DNA of 64,000 nucleotides from positions 1,178,001 through 1,242,000 of the forward strand of contig NZ_CP031447.1 in the NCBI RefSeq assembly GCF_003391095.1, written 5' to 3'. This document shows positions 22,403-31,899 of this stretch, one piece after another. Position 1 is the stretch's first letter. Every line of letters starts with the position of its first letter. A program made the position numbers and the translations under genes. The DNA comes from Austwickia chelonae (lineage in GTDB: Bacteria; Actinomycetota; Actinomycetes; Actinomycetales; Dermatophilaceae). Under the pieces are notes generated by a model. That model was not told the DNA's origin. It worked only from the letters and a program-made list of their open reading frames with translations, and made no database searches.

Positions 22403-23579
22403 AAGACGGTCTCGAGTCGAGGATCCTCTCGACGAGTCGATCTTCGGTGCCCCTGTCTACGAAGAAGAAGAGCCACAATCTCGGCGGAGCGACCGGAACC
22501 GTCGTCGCCGAGGGCAACAACGTCGTCGCCGCAGGCTGGTGACCTATGTCACTGCTACTGCGGTGCTGGTGGTAGGCGGTGCAGTCGTCGTCACCAACTT
22601 CAAACCCCTCTATGAGCAGCTCGTGGAGTCTGGCGACTACGAAGGCGAGGGTGGTGAAAATGTCACCGTCGTTGTCCGGCCGGGTGACTCCGGTGGGCAG
22701 ATCGCACAGCGACTTCAGGAATCCGGGGTGGTCAAGACTGCTGCCGCTTTCCGGGAAGCCTTGGAGAACAACAAGGGCGACGAGATCCAGCCGGGCACAT
22801 ATACCTTACGGAAGGAGATGAAAGCCACTGCGGCGCTGTCGAACCTCCGCGGCGGAAACCGGAATGTCGCAAAGGTGACCATCCGGGAAGGCCTGTGGAA
22901 GTCCGAGACCTACGACGTGCTCTCGAAGGCCACCGGGACTCCTCGGGAGGAATATGACAAAGCAGAGAAATCTGCCGGCGCCGACCCTTCACTCCTGGGT
23001 CTTCCGGCCTCCACCAAGGGGAACCCGGAAGGTTGGCTTTTCCCGGCCACCTACAACTTCGACAAGAAGAGCCCGGCGATGGACCAGTTGAAGAAGCTGG
23101 TGGGTCAGACCGACATGAAGCTCAAAGCGTTGAATGTGCCCTCGGACCAAGCTCATCGCGTCCTGACCATTGCGAGCATGGTGGAGGCCGAGGCGAGACA
23201 TGTCGACGACGGACCCAAGGTGGCCAGGGTGTTGGAGAACCGGCTCACCGCAAAACCGCCGATGAAGCTGGAACTCGACTCCACATCGATGTACGGCGTT
23301 CAGCAGCGCACAGGTAAAGCTTTGACCAGTGAGCAGATGCGTAAGGCGAACAATCCGTACAACACTTACGCCATCGAAGGGATGCCGGCCGGGCCGATCG
23401 GTAACCCTGGCGAGAATGCGATCAAAGCTGCTATGAATCCGGCCTCCGGGTCCTGGCTTTTCTTCGTCACCACCAACCCCTCCAGCGGAGAAACCATCTT
23501 CACCAGTACGTTCGCTGAACACAATGTCCAGGTGGCCAAGCTGAATGCGTGGTGCCGAGCCAACCCCGGAAAATGCTGA
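22353..23579 (+). CDS. mltG: Endolytic murein transglycosylase MltG (YceG-like)
   Basis: From GTG 22353 the product has 408 residues. A basic, Arg-rich cytoplasmic tail of about 65 residues precedes one membrane helix, VTYVTATAVLVVGGAVVV. The LysM-like and catalytic domains follow. LTIASMVEAEARHVDDGPKV contains the catalytic Glu, and NTYAIEGMPAGPIGNPGENA is the family's second block. The enzyme cleaves nascent glycan strands at the membrane. The start is uncertain: a weak ribosome-binding site and a 50-base overlap with ruvX; the open frame reaches 22224. Confidence 0.9.
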   Translation: MNNYSHESRGRRGATTRRRSRVEDPLDESIFGAPVYEEEEPQSRRSDRNRRRRGQQRRRRRLVTYVTATAVLVVGGAVVVTNFKPLYEQLVESGDYEGEGGENVTVVVRPGDSGGQIAQRLQESGVVKTAAAFREALENNKGDEIQPGTYTLRKEMKATAALSNLRGGNRNVAKVTIREGLWKSETYDVLSKATGTPREEYDKAEKSAGADPSLLGLPASTKGNPEGWLFPATYNFDKKSPAMDQLKKLVGQTDMKLKALNVPSDQAHRVLTIASMVEAEARHVDDGPKVARVLENRLTAKPPMKLELDSTSMYGVQQRTGKALTSEQMRKANNPYNTYAIEGMPAGPIGNPGENAIKAAMNPASGSWLFFVTTNPSSGETIFTSTFAEHNVQVAKLNAWCRANPGKC

Positions 23580-24433
23580 CAGGCCCGCTGTGCGACATGA
23601 AGTCTGATGAAGAGCTTTGTCGCGCAGCGGTCTTGGGGTCTCCGATCGCACACTCCCTCTCTCCTGTTCTTCACCGAGCGGCTTACCGGGCGCTGGGGTT
23701 GACGCGGTGGTGCTACGAACGGCGACAGGTAGGTGGTTCTCACGACCCCTCCTTGGCGGATTTTCTGTCCGGTTTAGGGCCGGAATGGAGGGGTTTGTCC
23801 GTCACCATGCCGGTCAAGGAAGAGGCACTTGATTATGCGGACGAGGTCTCACCGGTCGCAGAACTGGTCGGTGCGGCCAACACTCTCCTGAGATCCGAGA
23901 CCGGGTGGCAGGCCACGAATACCGATGTCCACGGGATGGCCTGCACTCTTCACGAGAGCGGGATCGACATCCCTGACCGGGCGTTGGTCCTGGGCGCAGG
24001 AGCCACCGCGCGTGCAGTGTGCGTGGCCTTGGCCGAGTTGGGCGTCAGCGTCGTGGACTTCGCGGTGCGTAGCCGGATCCGTACGAGAACGGCTGAGGTC
24101 GCGGCCCGGGCCGGGCTGAGGACAGACGAGCGTTCGCTCAGCGACCTTCCCAGGTATGCCGACGACTTCCAGCTGGTCATCAGCACCTTGCCCACCGGTA
24201 CAAGACTGGAACTGTCCTCCGACGGGTCGGGTGCGCCCGGCCCGGGAGGGCTGCTCCTCGACGTCGTCTACGGCGGATGGCCCACCCCGCTGGCACAGTG
24301 GGCCGCGGCTGGGGGCAGCACGGTGATCTCCGGCCGGGAGATGCTTCTCCACCAAGCCGCTGCCCAGGTTCAGTTGATGACGGGATGTCCAGCGCCGCTG
24401 GAGCAGATGCGGGCAGCCTTGGCCGCTGCCTGA
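23573..24433 (+). CDS. aroE: Shikimate dehydrogenase
   Basis: The product (286 residues from ATG 23573) reduces 3-dehydroshikimate with [22 protein letters not shown] is the substrate-binding block, MPVKEEAL holds the catalytic Lys, and [13 protein letters not shown] is the nucleotide-binding turn. [20 protein letters not shown] closes the domain. ATG 23573 overlaps the mltG stop by seven bases; ATG 23597 (MKSDEELC) is an equally plausible start. It is the first of four shikimate genes in this run. Confidence 0.93.
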   Translation: MLTGPLCDMKSDEELCRAAVLGSPIAHSLSPVLHRAAYRALGLTRWCYERRQVGGSHDPSLADFLSGLGPEWRGLSVTMPVKEEALDYADEVSPVAELVGAANTLLRSETGWQATNTDVHGMACTLHESGIDIPDRALVLGAGATARAVCVALAELGVSVVDFAVRSRIRTRTAEVAARAGLRTDERSLSDLPRYADDFQLVISTLPTGTRLELSSDGSGAPGPGGLLLDVVYGGWPTPLAQWAAAGGSTVISGREMLLHQAAAQVQLMTGCPAPLEQMRAALAAA

Positions 24434-24504
24434 GCTGCTCGTCGCCGAGGGCATCAGCGAGACAGGATGTGTCCGTCATCCGAGCATCTGGCAGCATGGC
24501 CGAC

Positions 24505-25728
24505 ATGGTGCGTTGGTTGACCGCAGGAGAGTCGCACGGTCCTTCCCTGGTGGCGATCGTCGAGGGTGTTCCGGCCGGGGTCGAGGTGACCACAGCTGAT
24601 ATCGCCGATGCGTTGTCCCGGCGCAGGCTCGGGTACGGACGAGGTGCCAGGCAGAAATTTGAACAGGACTCCTTGGAAGTTCTGGGCGGGATCCGGCATG
24701 GTGTGACCCTGGGATCACCGGTCGCGCTGGAGATCGGCAACAGCGAATGGCCCAAATGGCAGACGGTCATGAGCCCTGACCCGGTCGACGCCGCCGAATA
24801 CGCCGAGGCCGATGACATCAACGCTCCCCGGGAGATCGCTCGGAATCGTCCGTTGACCAGACCGAGGCCGGGACATGCCGATCTGGTCGGAATGCAGAAA
24901 TACGGCTTCGCTGAAGCGCGGCCTGTGCTGGAACGAGCTTCAGCGAGGGAGACCGCAGCCCGGGTCGCACTGGGCGCGGTCGCAGCAGCCTTCCTCTCGC
25001 AGGCCTGCGGGATCAGGTTGGTCGCGCACACTGTCGCCGTTGGAGAGGCCCATGTGCCGGAGGACCAAGAGCTTCCCCGCCCTGACGATGTAGCCCGCCT
25101 CGATGCGGACCCGGTACGCGCCCACGACCCGCAGACTTCGGCAGCGATGGTCGCCCAGATCGACGCAGCGCATCAGGACGGCGACACCCTGGGGGGAGTG
25201 GTGGAGGTCGTGGCTTACGGGTGTCCTCCCGGACTGGGCTCATACGTGCACTGGGACCGCAGACTGGATTCCCGACTGGCTGGTGCATTGATGAGTATCC
25301 AGGCGATCAAAGGTGTCGAGGTCGGCGACGGTTTCCGAAGCGCAGCCAGGCGAGGGTCGGTCGCTCACGACGAGATGGACCGTGACGAGGACGGCGTCAT
25401 CCGACGGCGGAGCGGGCGGGCCGGTGGGCTCGAAGGCGGGATGACCACCGGCGACCCGCTCCGGGTGCGGGCTGCGATGAAACCGATCAGCACGGTTCCA
25501 CGAGCATTGGCCACTGTCGATGTGGCCGGGGACGAACCGGCTCGAGCGATCCACCAGCGTTCCGATGTGTGCGCGGTCCCCGCCGCGGGTGTCGTGGCCG
25601 AGGCGATGGTGGCTCTGGTTCTGGCGGATGCCGTCTCGGAGAAGTTCGGTGGAGATTCAGTGGCGCAGGTCCGAGCCGCCCACGAGAGTTATCTGGCGCA
25701 GATTCCCGAAAGGATGCGCACATGGTGA
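24505..25728 (+). CDS. aroC: Chorismate synthase
   Basis: From ATG 24505 the product has 407 residues and begins [21 protein letters not shown], the family signature with the FMN-site His. [17 protein letters not shown] and [20 protein letters not shown] follow. [20 protein letters not shown] is in the C-terminal half. The reaction converts EPSP to chorismate. ATG 24496, three codons upstream, is possible. A 71-base gap separates it from aroE, and its end overlaps aroK by seven bases. Confidence 0.96.
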   Translation: MVRWLTAGESHGPSLVAIVEGVPAGVEVTTADIADALSRRRLGYGRGARQKFEQDSLEVLGGIRHGVTLGSPVALEIGNSEWPKWQTVMSPDPVDAAEYAEADDINAPREIARNRPLTRPRPGHADLVGMQKYGFAEARPVLERASARETAARVALGAVAAAFLSQACGIRLVAHTVAVGEAHVPEDQELPRPDDVARLDADPVRAHDPQTSAAMVAQIDAAHQDGDTLGGVVEVVAYGCPPGLGSYVHWDRRLDSRLAGALMSIQAIKGVEVGDGFRSAARRGSVAHDEMDRDEDGVIRRRSGRAGGLEGGMTTGDPLRVRAAMKPISTVPRALATVDVAGDEPARAIHQRSDVCAVPAAGVVAEAMVALVLADAVSEKFGGDSVAQVRAAHESYLAQIPERMRTW

Positions 25729-26267
25729 GCGTGGAATCGTCCCCTGGGCCCGCAGTGGTGCTCATCGGCCCCCCTGGCGCGGGTAAATCCACGGTCGCCC
25801 GGGAACTAGCTGCCCGGACCGGCTACGACACTGCTGACACCGACCTCCTGATCGAGGAGCGGGTCGGAATGTCGATCTCCGACATCTTCTTCGAACGAGG
25901 GGAGACTTTCTTCCGGGATGTGGAGGCCGAGGTCGTCGCCGCTGCTGTGTCCGAGTACCGAGGAGTGCTGGCGCTGGGCGGCGGCGCGATCCTGGCTCCG
26001 AGCACGCAGCAGGTTCTGACCGGGCGGCCGGTGGTTTTTCTCGATCTGTCCTTGCGGGAGGCAGTCCGACGTACAGGACTCGACCACGGGCGGCCGCTGT
26101 TGGCCTTGAACCCGCGTGGGGCTTGGCTACGGCTGATGGAAGACCGGCGAGACATCTACGAGCAGCTGTCGGTGCTCAAGGTGGATACCAGCGACATCTC
26201 GCCTGAGGAGGTCGCGGAGTGCATCGTCGTAGGGCTCGGCTTGGAGGGGAGTGACGTCCGTGCATGA
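25722..26267 (+). CDS. aroK: Shikimate kinase
   Basis: From ATG 25722 the product has 181 residues. Walker A is GPPGAGKS at residues 16-23. The shikimate-binding Asp is in [13 protein letters not shown] and [10 protein letters not shown] is the conserved GGG loop. RPLL is the lid region. It starts inside the aroC end (ATGGTGA) and its stop overlaps the aroB start region, so the three genes are coupled. The open frame reaching back to 25569 only mirrors aroC. Confidence 0.96.
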   Translation: MVSVESSPGPAVVLIGPPGAGKSTVARELAARTGYDTADTDLLIEERVGMSISDIFFERGETFFRDVEAEVVAAAVSEYRGVLALGGGAILAPSTQQVLTGRPVVFLDLSLREAVRRTGLDHGRPLLALNPRGAWLRLMEDRRDIYEQLSVLKVDTSDISPEEVAECIVVGLGLEGSDVRA

Positions 26268-27342
26268 GGAACCGACCTGTGTCCGGGTGGGTGGCGCAGA
26301 CGGCTACGACGTCGTCATCGGTCGCCAGCTGACGGACCGGGTGCTAGAACTGGTCGGGGAAGGTGCTGCTCGAGTACTCGTGGTGCATTCTGCTCCCTTG
26401 TCCGAGCTGGCTGAGCCGATCTGTACGGCCTTGCGCGGGCAGGGGCTGGAGGTGCACGAGGCAGCCATCCCTGATGCAGAGCAGGCGAAGACTTCTGTGG
26501 TCGCGGCGGACCTGTGGGGGAGATTGGGACGGGCTGGATTCACTAGAACCGATGTCGTCGTCACCGTTGGCGGTGGATCGGTCAGCGATCTCGGTGGCTT
26601 CGTCGCAGCTACCTGGCTCCGGGGCGTGCGCGTGGTGCATGTGCCGACCACCTTGCTCGGCATGGTCGACGCTGCAGTCGGTGGAAAGACCGGCATTAAC
26701 ACTGCCGAGGGGAAAAACCTGGTCGGATCTTTCCACCCCCCGGCTGGGGTACTCGTCGATGTGGAACATCTGCGGACCCTTCCCCGGGCCGACCTGGCAG
26801 CAGGGATGGCCGAGGTGATCAAGGGCGGCTTCATCGCCGATCTACGGATTTTAGAACTGGTCGAGGAGAACCCTCGTTCAGCGCTCGACCCGCTTGGGCC
26901 GGTGCTCGCAGAGCTGGTGCGCCGCAAGATCCAGGTCAAGGCGGACGTGGTCACCGCTGATCTGAAGGAGTCTTCACTGCGGGAGATCCTGAATTACGGA
27001 CACACTTTCGCTCACGCGATCGAACAGGTTGAGAACTACCGCTGGCGGCACGGGGACGCCGTTGCGGTCGGGATGGTTTACGCTGCCGAGCTCGGCCGCT
27101 TGGCTGGACGACTCGATGCTGCCGAGGTGGAAAGGCACCGTCGGATCATCGGGTCGCTGGGGCTGCCCACTACGTACACGGCTGGACGTTGGCCCGAGCT
27201 GCACACCGCGATGTGTCGAGACAAGAAGGCGCGGGGGGCCACTTTACGTTTTGTGGTGCTCGATGGGGTGGGTTCGCCGACGCGGTGGGAAGGTCCTCCG
27301 GAGGCGGCTCTCCGCACGGCTTACGAGGCCGTTCTGCCCTGA
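26260..27342 (+). CDS. aroB: 3-dehydroquinate synthase
   Basis: The product has 360 residues from GTG 26260. VTVGGGSVSDLGGFVAATWLRG and the block PTTLLGMVDAAVGGKTGIN are the NAD and metal-binding segments. LNYGHTFAHAIE carries a metal-ligand His. GGAGGGGA ends nine bases before GTG 26260 but touches the alternative GTG 26251, which favours the later start. It forms 3-dehydroquinate from DAHP. No aroQ or aroD follows in the window; the next gene is convergent. Confidence 0.96.
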   Translation: MHEEPTCVRVGGADGYDVVIGRQLTDRVLELVGEGAARVLVVHSAPLSELAEPICTALRGQGLEVHEAAIPDAEQAKTSVVAADLWGRLGRAGFTRTDVVVTVGGGSVSDLGGFVAATWLRGVRVVHVPTTLLGMVDAAVGGKTGINTAEGKNLVGSFHPPAGVLVDVEHLRTLPRADLAAGMAEVIKGGFIADLRILELVEENPRSALDPLGPVLAELVRRKIQVKADVVTADLKESSLREILNYGHTFAHAIEQVENYRWRHGDAVAVGMVYAAELGRLAGRLDAAEVERHRRIIGSLGLPTTYTAGRWPELHTAMCRDKKARGATLRFVVLDGVGSPTRWEGPPEAALRTAYEAVLP

Positions 27343-27382
27343 GACAGGGATCTCCCCGCCCGACGTGAAGAGGGACTGAGGC

Positions 27383-28126
27383 TCACAGCAGCCCTGCATC
27401 GTGGACCCGAATCGCAATCTGAACCCGGTTGTCGACCTGAAGTTTTTCGAAGAGCCGGGCGACATGTCCTTTGACGGTGGCGATACTCAGGTAAAGCTCC
27501 TGGGCTATTTCGGCATTCGACGCCCCTCGCCCGATGGCTAGAGCAACATCTCGTTCGCGTGAGGTGAGGGACCGGAGTGCAGTGGCCGCCTGTTCCGCGC
27601 GGTCGTCCGCTGGTCCGTTCTGGGAGGAACGGGTGGCTGCCGCGATCACCTGGGCCATGACCGACGGTGACAGGGAATGCTCTCCCCGCGCGACCGAATG
27701 GACTGACTGGACGATGGTGTGTGGCGGGGTGTGTTTCAGCAGGAAACCGGAAGCTCCGGCGGCCAGTGCGCTCAGGACCATGTCGTCGGCGTCGAAGGTG
27801 GTCAGCACGATGACCTTCGGTGGATGTGGGTCTTCCAAGAGCGTCCGGGTAGCGGTGAGCCCGTCCATTCTGGGCATGCGGACGTCCATGAGGACGATGT
27901 CGGGGCGGAGCCGTCGGGCCTCGGAGACCCCGGTCACGCCGTCGTCTGCTTCCCCGATGATGTCCAGGCCGGGCGAGCCACCGAGGATGAGACGCAAGCC
28001 GGCCCGGACGAGATGGTCGTCGTCGACGAGGAGCAGCCGTACTGGTGTCGGCGTTGCGTGCGGATCGTCGACTGAGCTGGATGGTCCCGGATCGTGGTGG
28101 TGTGGGCGGGGGCTCGGACTGATCAT
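27383..28126 (-). CDS. NarL/LuxR-family two-component response regulator
   Basis: From ATG 28126 the product has 247 residues. The receiver domain starts VRLLLVDDDHLVRAGLRLIL; the phospho-acceptor is Asp 81 in DIVLMDVRMPRMDG. The conserved Thr is in VIVLTTFDADD and the Lys in GFLLKHTPPH. A LuxR-type helix-turn-helix, LTSRERDVALAIGRGASNAE to TVKGHVARLFEKLQV, is at the C-terminus. The first 27 residues are His/Pro/Ser-rich. The ATG overlaps the kinase stop as ATGA, so kinase and regulator are a pair. Targets are unknown. Confidence 0.93.
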   Translation of the reverse strand: MISPSPRPHHHDPGPSSSVDDPHATPTPVRLLLVDDDHLVRAGLRLILGGSPGLDIIGEADDGVTGVSEARRLRPDIVLMDVRMPRMDGLTATRTLLEDPHPPKVIVLTTFDADDMVLSALAAGASGFLLKHTPPHTIVQSVHSVARGEHSLSPSVMAQVIAAATRSSQNGPADDRAEQAATALRSLTSRERDVALAIGRGASNAEIAQELYLSIATVKGHVARLFEKLQVDNRVQIAIRVHDAGLL

Positions 28127-29319
28127 GGTTTCGGTCTTTCTTCCGAGGGCCAAGGCAGACGTGCGCGTACGCGATAGCGTTGATCCCGGGTGCGCATGTG
28201 GTCGAGGAATCCACCCGCCAGGTGGGCCCGTTCGGCGAGGCCGATGAGTCCCAGCCCCGCCCCAGGGGTGTGTTGGCCTGCGGCGGGATCGAGGAGCGGG
28301 TTGGACACCTCGATGATCAGTTGTTCACCAGGGCGCCCACCCAGAATGATGGATACCGGCACCGAAGGGGCATGTTTGCGGGCATTGGTGCAGCATTCTT
28401 GGATGATCCGGTACGCGTGTCGCCCGGTCGAAGTCGGGAATCCCGTGTCCACAGCGCGATGGTCGTGCACAGTGATGTCCAGGCCTGCGGTGCGGAGATC
28501 GTCGAGAAGATCCGGTAGGTCGACCAAGGTCGGCTGAGGGCGTTCAGGAACCGGGGAAGCCGCCTGCGGGTCGGCGGCCCGAAGGACGCCCAGGATGTCT
28601 CGCAGCTCAGTCAGTGCGCCGTGCGCATTCTCCTGGATCAGTGCTGCACTCTCTCTGACCTGCTCGCCGCTGAGGTCGGTGCGATAGGACAGCGCACCGG
28701 CGTGCATCGCGACCAAGGAGATGCGGTGTGCGAGGGTGTCGTGCATCTCTCTGGCGATCGCAGCACGCTCTGCTCCACGCGCCTGGGCGACTCGAGCCTC
28801 TTGTTCTCTTTCTGCGGTCTCGGCTCGGGCCACCAGCGAATCCATCAGCTCACGTCGAGCTCCTCGGTAAGCGCCGATGGCCAGGACGATCACCGTCACC
28901 ATGACCTCGCCGCTGGCGGTAATCCACCAGACCTGGGACTGTGAGTCCTTGGTCAACCAGAAGAACTGCAGGAACAAGGTGCACAGCAGCGTGCCGAGTA
29001 CCGTGATGACCTGCCACCATCGGCGGCGAGCGCCAATAGCGCCTGTCGCGATCGCCCAGGGGACCACGGCGGGCAGGCTGAAGGTTGACAGTGCCGTGGT
29101 GAAACTTGCCGTTGCGACCGGCCACCGTCGACGCAGCGGAAGAGTGAGGAAGGACGCCCAACCGAGCAAAGTGGTTGAACCACTCTGCTGGATGTCCCCC
29201 TCCGTTGTCGCTTCCCGCCACAGCGTGATCAGAGTGACCAGGATCAGAATGGTGAGGCAGAACCGTTGCCCCGGAGTCATCGGGGCATTCGGCTCGGCTT
29301 CGTCACTCGGCGGAACCAT
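28123..29319 (-). CDS. Sensor histidine kinase of the NarL-partner (HisKA_3) type
   Basis: The product has 398 residues from ATG 29319. Four to five membrane helices occupy the N-terminal 150 residues (for example LTILILVTLITLW and VITVLGTLLCTLFLQFF) with short loops and no separate extracellular domain. A coiled-coil linker rich in Arg, Ala and Glu follows. The dimerisation motif AIAREMHDTLAHRISLVAMH has the phospho-His at about residue 193. The ATPase domain has NARKHAP and GAGLGLIGLAERAHLAGG. It lies 46 bases after the lipoprotein gene. An upstream start at 29409 would overlap that gene and is less likely. Confidence 0.9.
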   Translation of the reverse strand: MVPPSDEAEPNAPMTPGQRFCLTILILVTLITLWREATTEGDIQQSGSTTLLGWASFLTLPLRRRWPVATASFTTALSTFSLPAVVPWAIATGAIGARRRWWQVITVLGTLLCTLFLQFFWLTKDSQSQVWWITASGEVMVTVIVLAIGAYRGARRELMDSLVARAETAEREQEARVAQARGAERAAIAREMHDTLAHRISLVAMHAGALSYRTDLSGEQVRESAALIQENAHGALTELRDILGVLRAADPQAASPVPERPQPTLVDLPDLLDDLRTAGLDITVHDHRAVDTGFPTSTGRHAYRIIQECCTNARKHAPSVPVSIILGGRPGEQLIIEVSNPLLDPAAGQHTPGAGLGLIGLAERAHLAGGFLDHMRTRDQRYRVRARLPWPSEERPKP

Positions 29320-29365
29320 GTTGAGGCTCAGCGACACCTGGGGATGTCTGATATGTCTTCTCGGA

Positions 29366-31162
29366 TCATGGTCGAGACATCTCGGTGTAGATGGGCAGCC
29401 CGAAGACATCGATCTTCACTGGCTGGACGCGTTCGCTACGGCCGACGGTCGCGTTGACGTACCACAAAGGGATCTCCGGCATGTCGTGCAGGATCGCTTT
29501 CTCGGCCTCCTGATAGACCTTGATGCGTTGTTCGATGTCGGTGGTAGCAGCGGCTTTGGCCAGCAGGGTCTGGGCTGTTGCACCGGTGTATCCACTGAGG
29601 TTCTCGTTGGAGCCAGCCATGAAACGCGGGGAAAGGAATCCGCTGAGATCCGGGTGGGTCATCCGTCGAGTGATCAGCATCGGGATGGTGATCTGATGCA
29701 GGGCAGCCGAGCGCTCCAGCGCAGCCTGCCTGGGAACCGGGTGAGGTGTACAGGTGATGCCGACCGCCGAGGTGATGGCTGAGCACAAGGCCTCTACGAC
29801 AGGTCGTCCGCCGGAGTCTGCCCCGTAGGCGATCTCCAAGGAACGCATGGGCTGGGGGACCCGGTTGAGCTCGGTCCGAGCCGAGTGGGGGTCATGGCGG
29901 CAGTCGTCTCCGCAGAGGTCGTTGGAATACCCTGCGACCACGGGGGAAGCCAGGTCGTTCGCCGGGGCCCGTGTGCCGGCGTAGATGCCCTCGGCGAGAG
30001 CCTTGCGGTCGATCGCGCGAGAAATGGCCTGACGGGTGTAGCGGCCTTCGTCGCCAGCCCATTCAGGGCGGGCGACGGGGAAGACCAGCGAGGTGGTGAC
30101 GCCCACGGCTTGGTTCGACGAACGGAAGCCCAGATCGGCCTTGTACCGGTCGAGTGCGGTGACCGGCATCGAGTCCAGGACGTCCAGGCGTCCGTTCGTC
30201 AACGCCGGGTAGGTTCCGCTGGGGTCGGGGAAGAAACGGAAAGTCAAGCCACCGTTGCGTGCGGGCTCTCCTCCTGAATAGGAGGCATTCGGAATGAGTC
30301 GGACTTCCTTGCCGGCCAGCCAGCCGCCGCTGAGCTGATAGGGGCCGTTGCCGACCGGGGCGGTCGCGAAAGCAGCCGGGTCCTTCAAAGCCGCAGAGGG
30401 CAACGGGGAGAACGGAAGTTGAGCCAACCTGTCGGTGAAGGTCGAATCAGGAGCTGCCAGACGAATGGTGAATTCCAGCTCATCGACGACCGCTAGACCG
30501 ACGAGGGCGCCAGCAGGAGGGCCTGCCGGGTCACCCAGCGGGCCAGCAGGAGTGGGGGATGTGCTTGGCGAGGCGGAAGCCGAAGAACGTTGGGTGTTCC
30601 GGGTGGGATTGACCGACGGCTTCGTGGTGCTGGTCGACGGAGTCGGGGACTCCTTCCCCTCTCCATCTGAGGCCGGAGGTGCAGGTTCGTTGAGCCCTCG
30701 TAGAGCTCGGTAACCGGCGATCGAGGAGAAGGCGTCGGCATGCAGCTGCTTGTTGGCCGGGTCTGCCGCAAAATTCCAGGCGTCGACGAAGGATTCGGCG
30801 GTGACCGGTTCGCCGTTGCCGAAGACCCATCCTTTACGGATCTTCACGCGATAGAAGGTGGAGTTCACCGTGGCGATCTCTTCTGCGACTTCGTTGACCA
30901 GGCGACCTTTAGCGTCGTAGCGCACGAGACCGCGGTAGATCAGCGAGCCGATCCTGGTGCCGTAATCATCACCGATATCGGCGGGCAACAGGGCGCGTTC
31001 AGGCTCGACGGCATTCACGATGATGGGGACCTTGTCAGGACTGTTCACCGTGTTGGCCGGCAGTTGCGCTGCAGGCGGTGGCTGCGGCGGGCTGCTGCAC
31101 GCGGCGAGCGCACCGCACGTGAGCGCCAACAGCGCCGCACTGACGCGATGCCGGGGGGACAT
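29366..31162 (-). CDS. Orphan peptide-binding ABC substrate-binding lipoprotein
   Basis: From ATG 31162, which has GAGGAGG upstream, the product has 598 residues. The signal peptide ends in GALAAC, with lipid-anchored Cys 22, followed by Ser/Pro-rich residues. It is a family 5 solute-binding protein and a paralogue of the DppA in this window: both have ESFVDAWN or NFVDAWN blocks, GNGPYQLSGGW or GAGPYKVVQWD, and a C-terminal DMP-IPLW motif. A Ser/Thr/Pro-rich insertion of about 60 residues (159-220) interrupts the first lobe. No permease or ATPase gene is adjacent; histidine kinase and regulator genes follow on the same strand. Confidence 0.9.
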   Translation of the reverse strand: MSPRHRVSAALLALTCGALAACSSPPQPPPAAQLPANTVNSPDKVPIIVNAVEPERALLPADIGDDYGTRIGSLIYRGLVRYDAKGRLVNEVAEEIATVNSTFYRVKIRKGWVFGNGEPVTAESFVDAWNFAADPANKQLHADAFSSIAGYRALRGLNEPAPPASDGEGKESPTPSTSTTKPSVNPTRNTQRSSASASPSTSPTPAGPLGDPAGPPAGALVGLAVVDELEFTIRLAAPDSTFTDRLAQLPFSPLPSAALKDPAAFATAPVGNGPYQLSGGWLAGKEVRLIPNASYSGGEPARNGGLTFRFFPDPSGTYPALTNGRLDVLDSMPVTALDRYKADLGFRSSNQAVGVTTSLVFPVARPEWAGDEGRYTRQAISRAIDRKALAEGIYAGTRAPANDLASPVVAGYSNDLCGDDCRHDPHSARTELNRVPQPMRSLEIAYGADSGGRPVVEALCSAITSAVGITCTPHPVPRQAALERSAALHQITIPMLITRRMTHPDLSGFLSPRFMAGSNENLSGYTGATAQTLLAKAAATTDIEQRIKVYQEAEKAILHDMPEIPLWYVNATVGRSERVQPVKIDVFGLPIYTEMSRP

Positions 31163-31295
31163 GGGGCCTCCTCGGGCGGACGCGACCGGGACCAGACCGA
31201 GGAGATTCGGGTAGGCCCACGGTACGGGCGGGACCACTCGAGATTACGCGATGATGAAGGGATGGCGCGTCGCGGGGAGGCCGTGCGCAGGCCGG

Positions 31296-31301
31296 TAGAA
31301 T
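31296..31301 (+). promoter_or_regulatory. candidate -10 hexamer of efp-nusB
   Basis: TAGAAT lies 37 bases before the efp GTG, leaving room for a leader of about 30 bases. A matching -35 hexamer is not evident. Confidence 0.3.
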
Positions 31302-31338
31302 TTATGGTGAACCGAAGAGTCGAGAAGAGAGACGATCT

Positions 31339-31899
31339 GTGGCAACCACGAATGACCTGAAGAACGGCCTGGTCCTGAACATCGACGGCCAGCTCTGGAC
31401 CGTGGTGGAGTTCCAGCACGTCAAGCCAGGCAAGGGCGGCGCCTTTGTGCGTACCAAGCTGAAGAATGTGCTCTCGGGCAAGGTCGTCGACAAGACCTTC
31501 AACGCGGGCACGAAGGTCGAGACCAGCAATGTCGACAAGCGGACGATGCAGTACCTGTACAAAGACGGGGACGACTTCGTCTTCATGGACGGGAAGACCT
31601 TCGACCAGATCAACGTGAGCAGCACCGTCGTCGGTGATGCCGAGAAGTACATGTTGGAGAACCAGGAGGCCATCGTCGCCACCCACGACGGAGCTCCGTT
31701 GTTCGTGGAGCTGCCGGCCTCGGTCGAGCTGGAGATCACCTACACCGAGCCGGGCCTGCAGGGTGACCGTTCCACCGGCGGAACCAAACCGGCCACCTTG
31801 GAGACCGGTGCGGAAATCCAGGTTCCGTTGTTCCTGGAGACAGGCACTCGGGTCAAGGTCGACACCCGGGACGGTAGCTACCTGGGCCGCGTCAACTGA
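31339..31899 (+). CDS. efp: Translation elongation factor P
   Basis: A 186-residue protein with the KOW-like N-terminal domain and two OB domains. The tip loop is [17 protein letters not shown] with Lys 32 at the position that is modified in some bacteria. The C-terminal signature region [18 protein letters not shown] is complete. The factor relieves ribosome stalling at proline runs. It starts with GTG after a purine-rich GAGAAGAGAGACG stretch. Its stop overlaps the nusB ATG by one base. The aroQ/pepP genes often found upstream in actinobacteria are replaced here by a minus-strand signalling cassette. Confidence 0.97.
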   Translation: MATTNDLKNGLVLNIDGQLWTVVEFQHVKPGKGGAFVRTKLKNVLSGKVVDKTFNAGTKVETSNVDKRTMQYLYKDGDDFVFMDGKTFDQINVSSTVVGDAEKYMLENQEAIVATHDGAPLFVELPASVELEITYTEPGLQGDRSTGGTKPATLETGAEIQVPLFLETGTRVKVDTRDGSYLGRVN

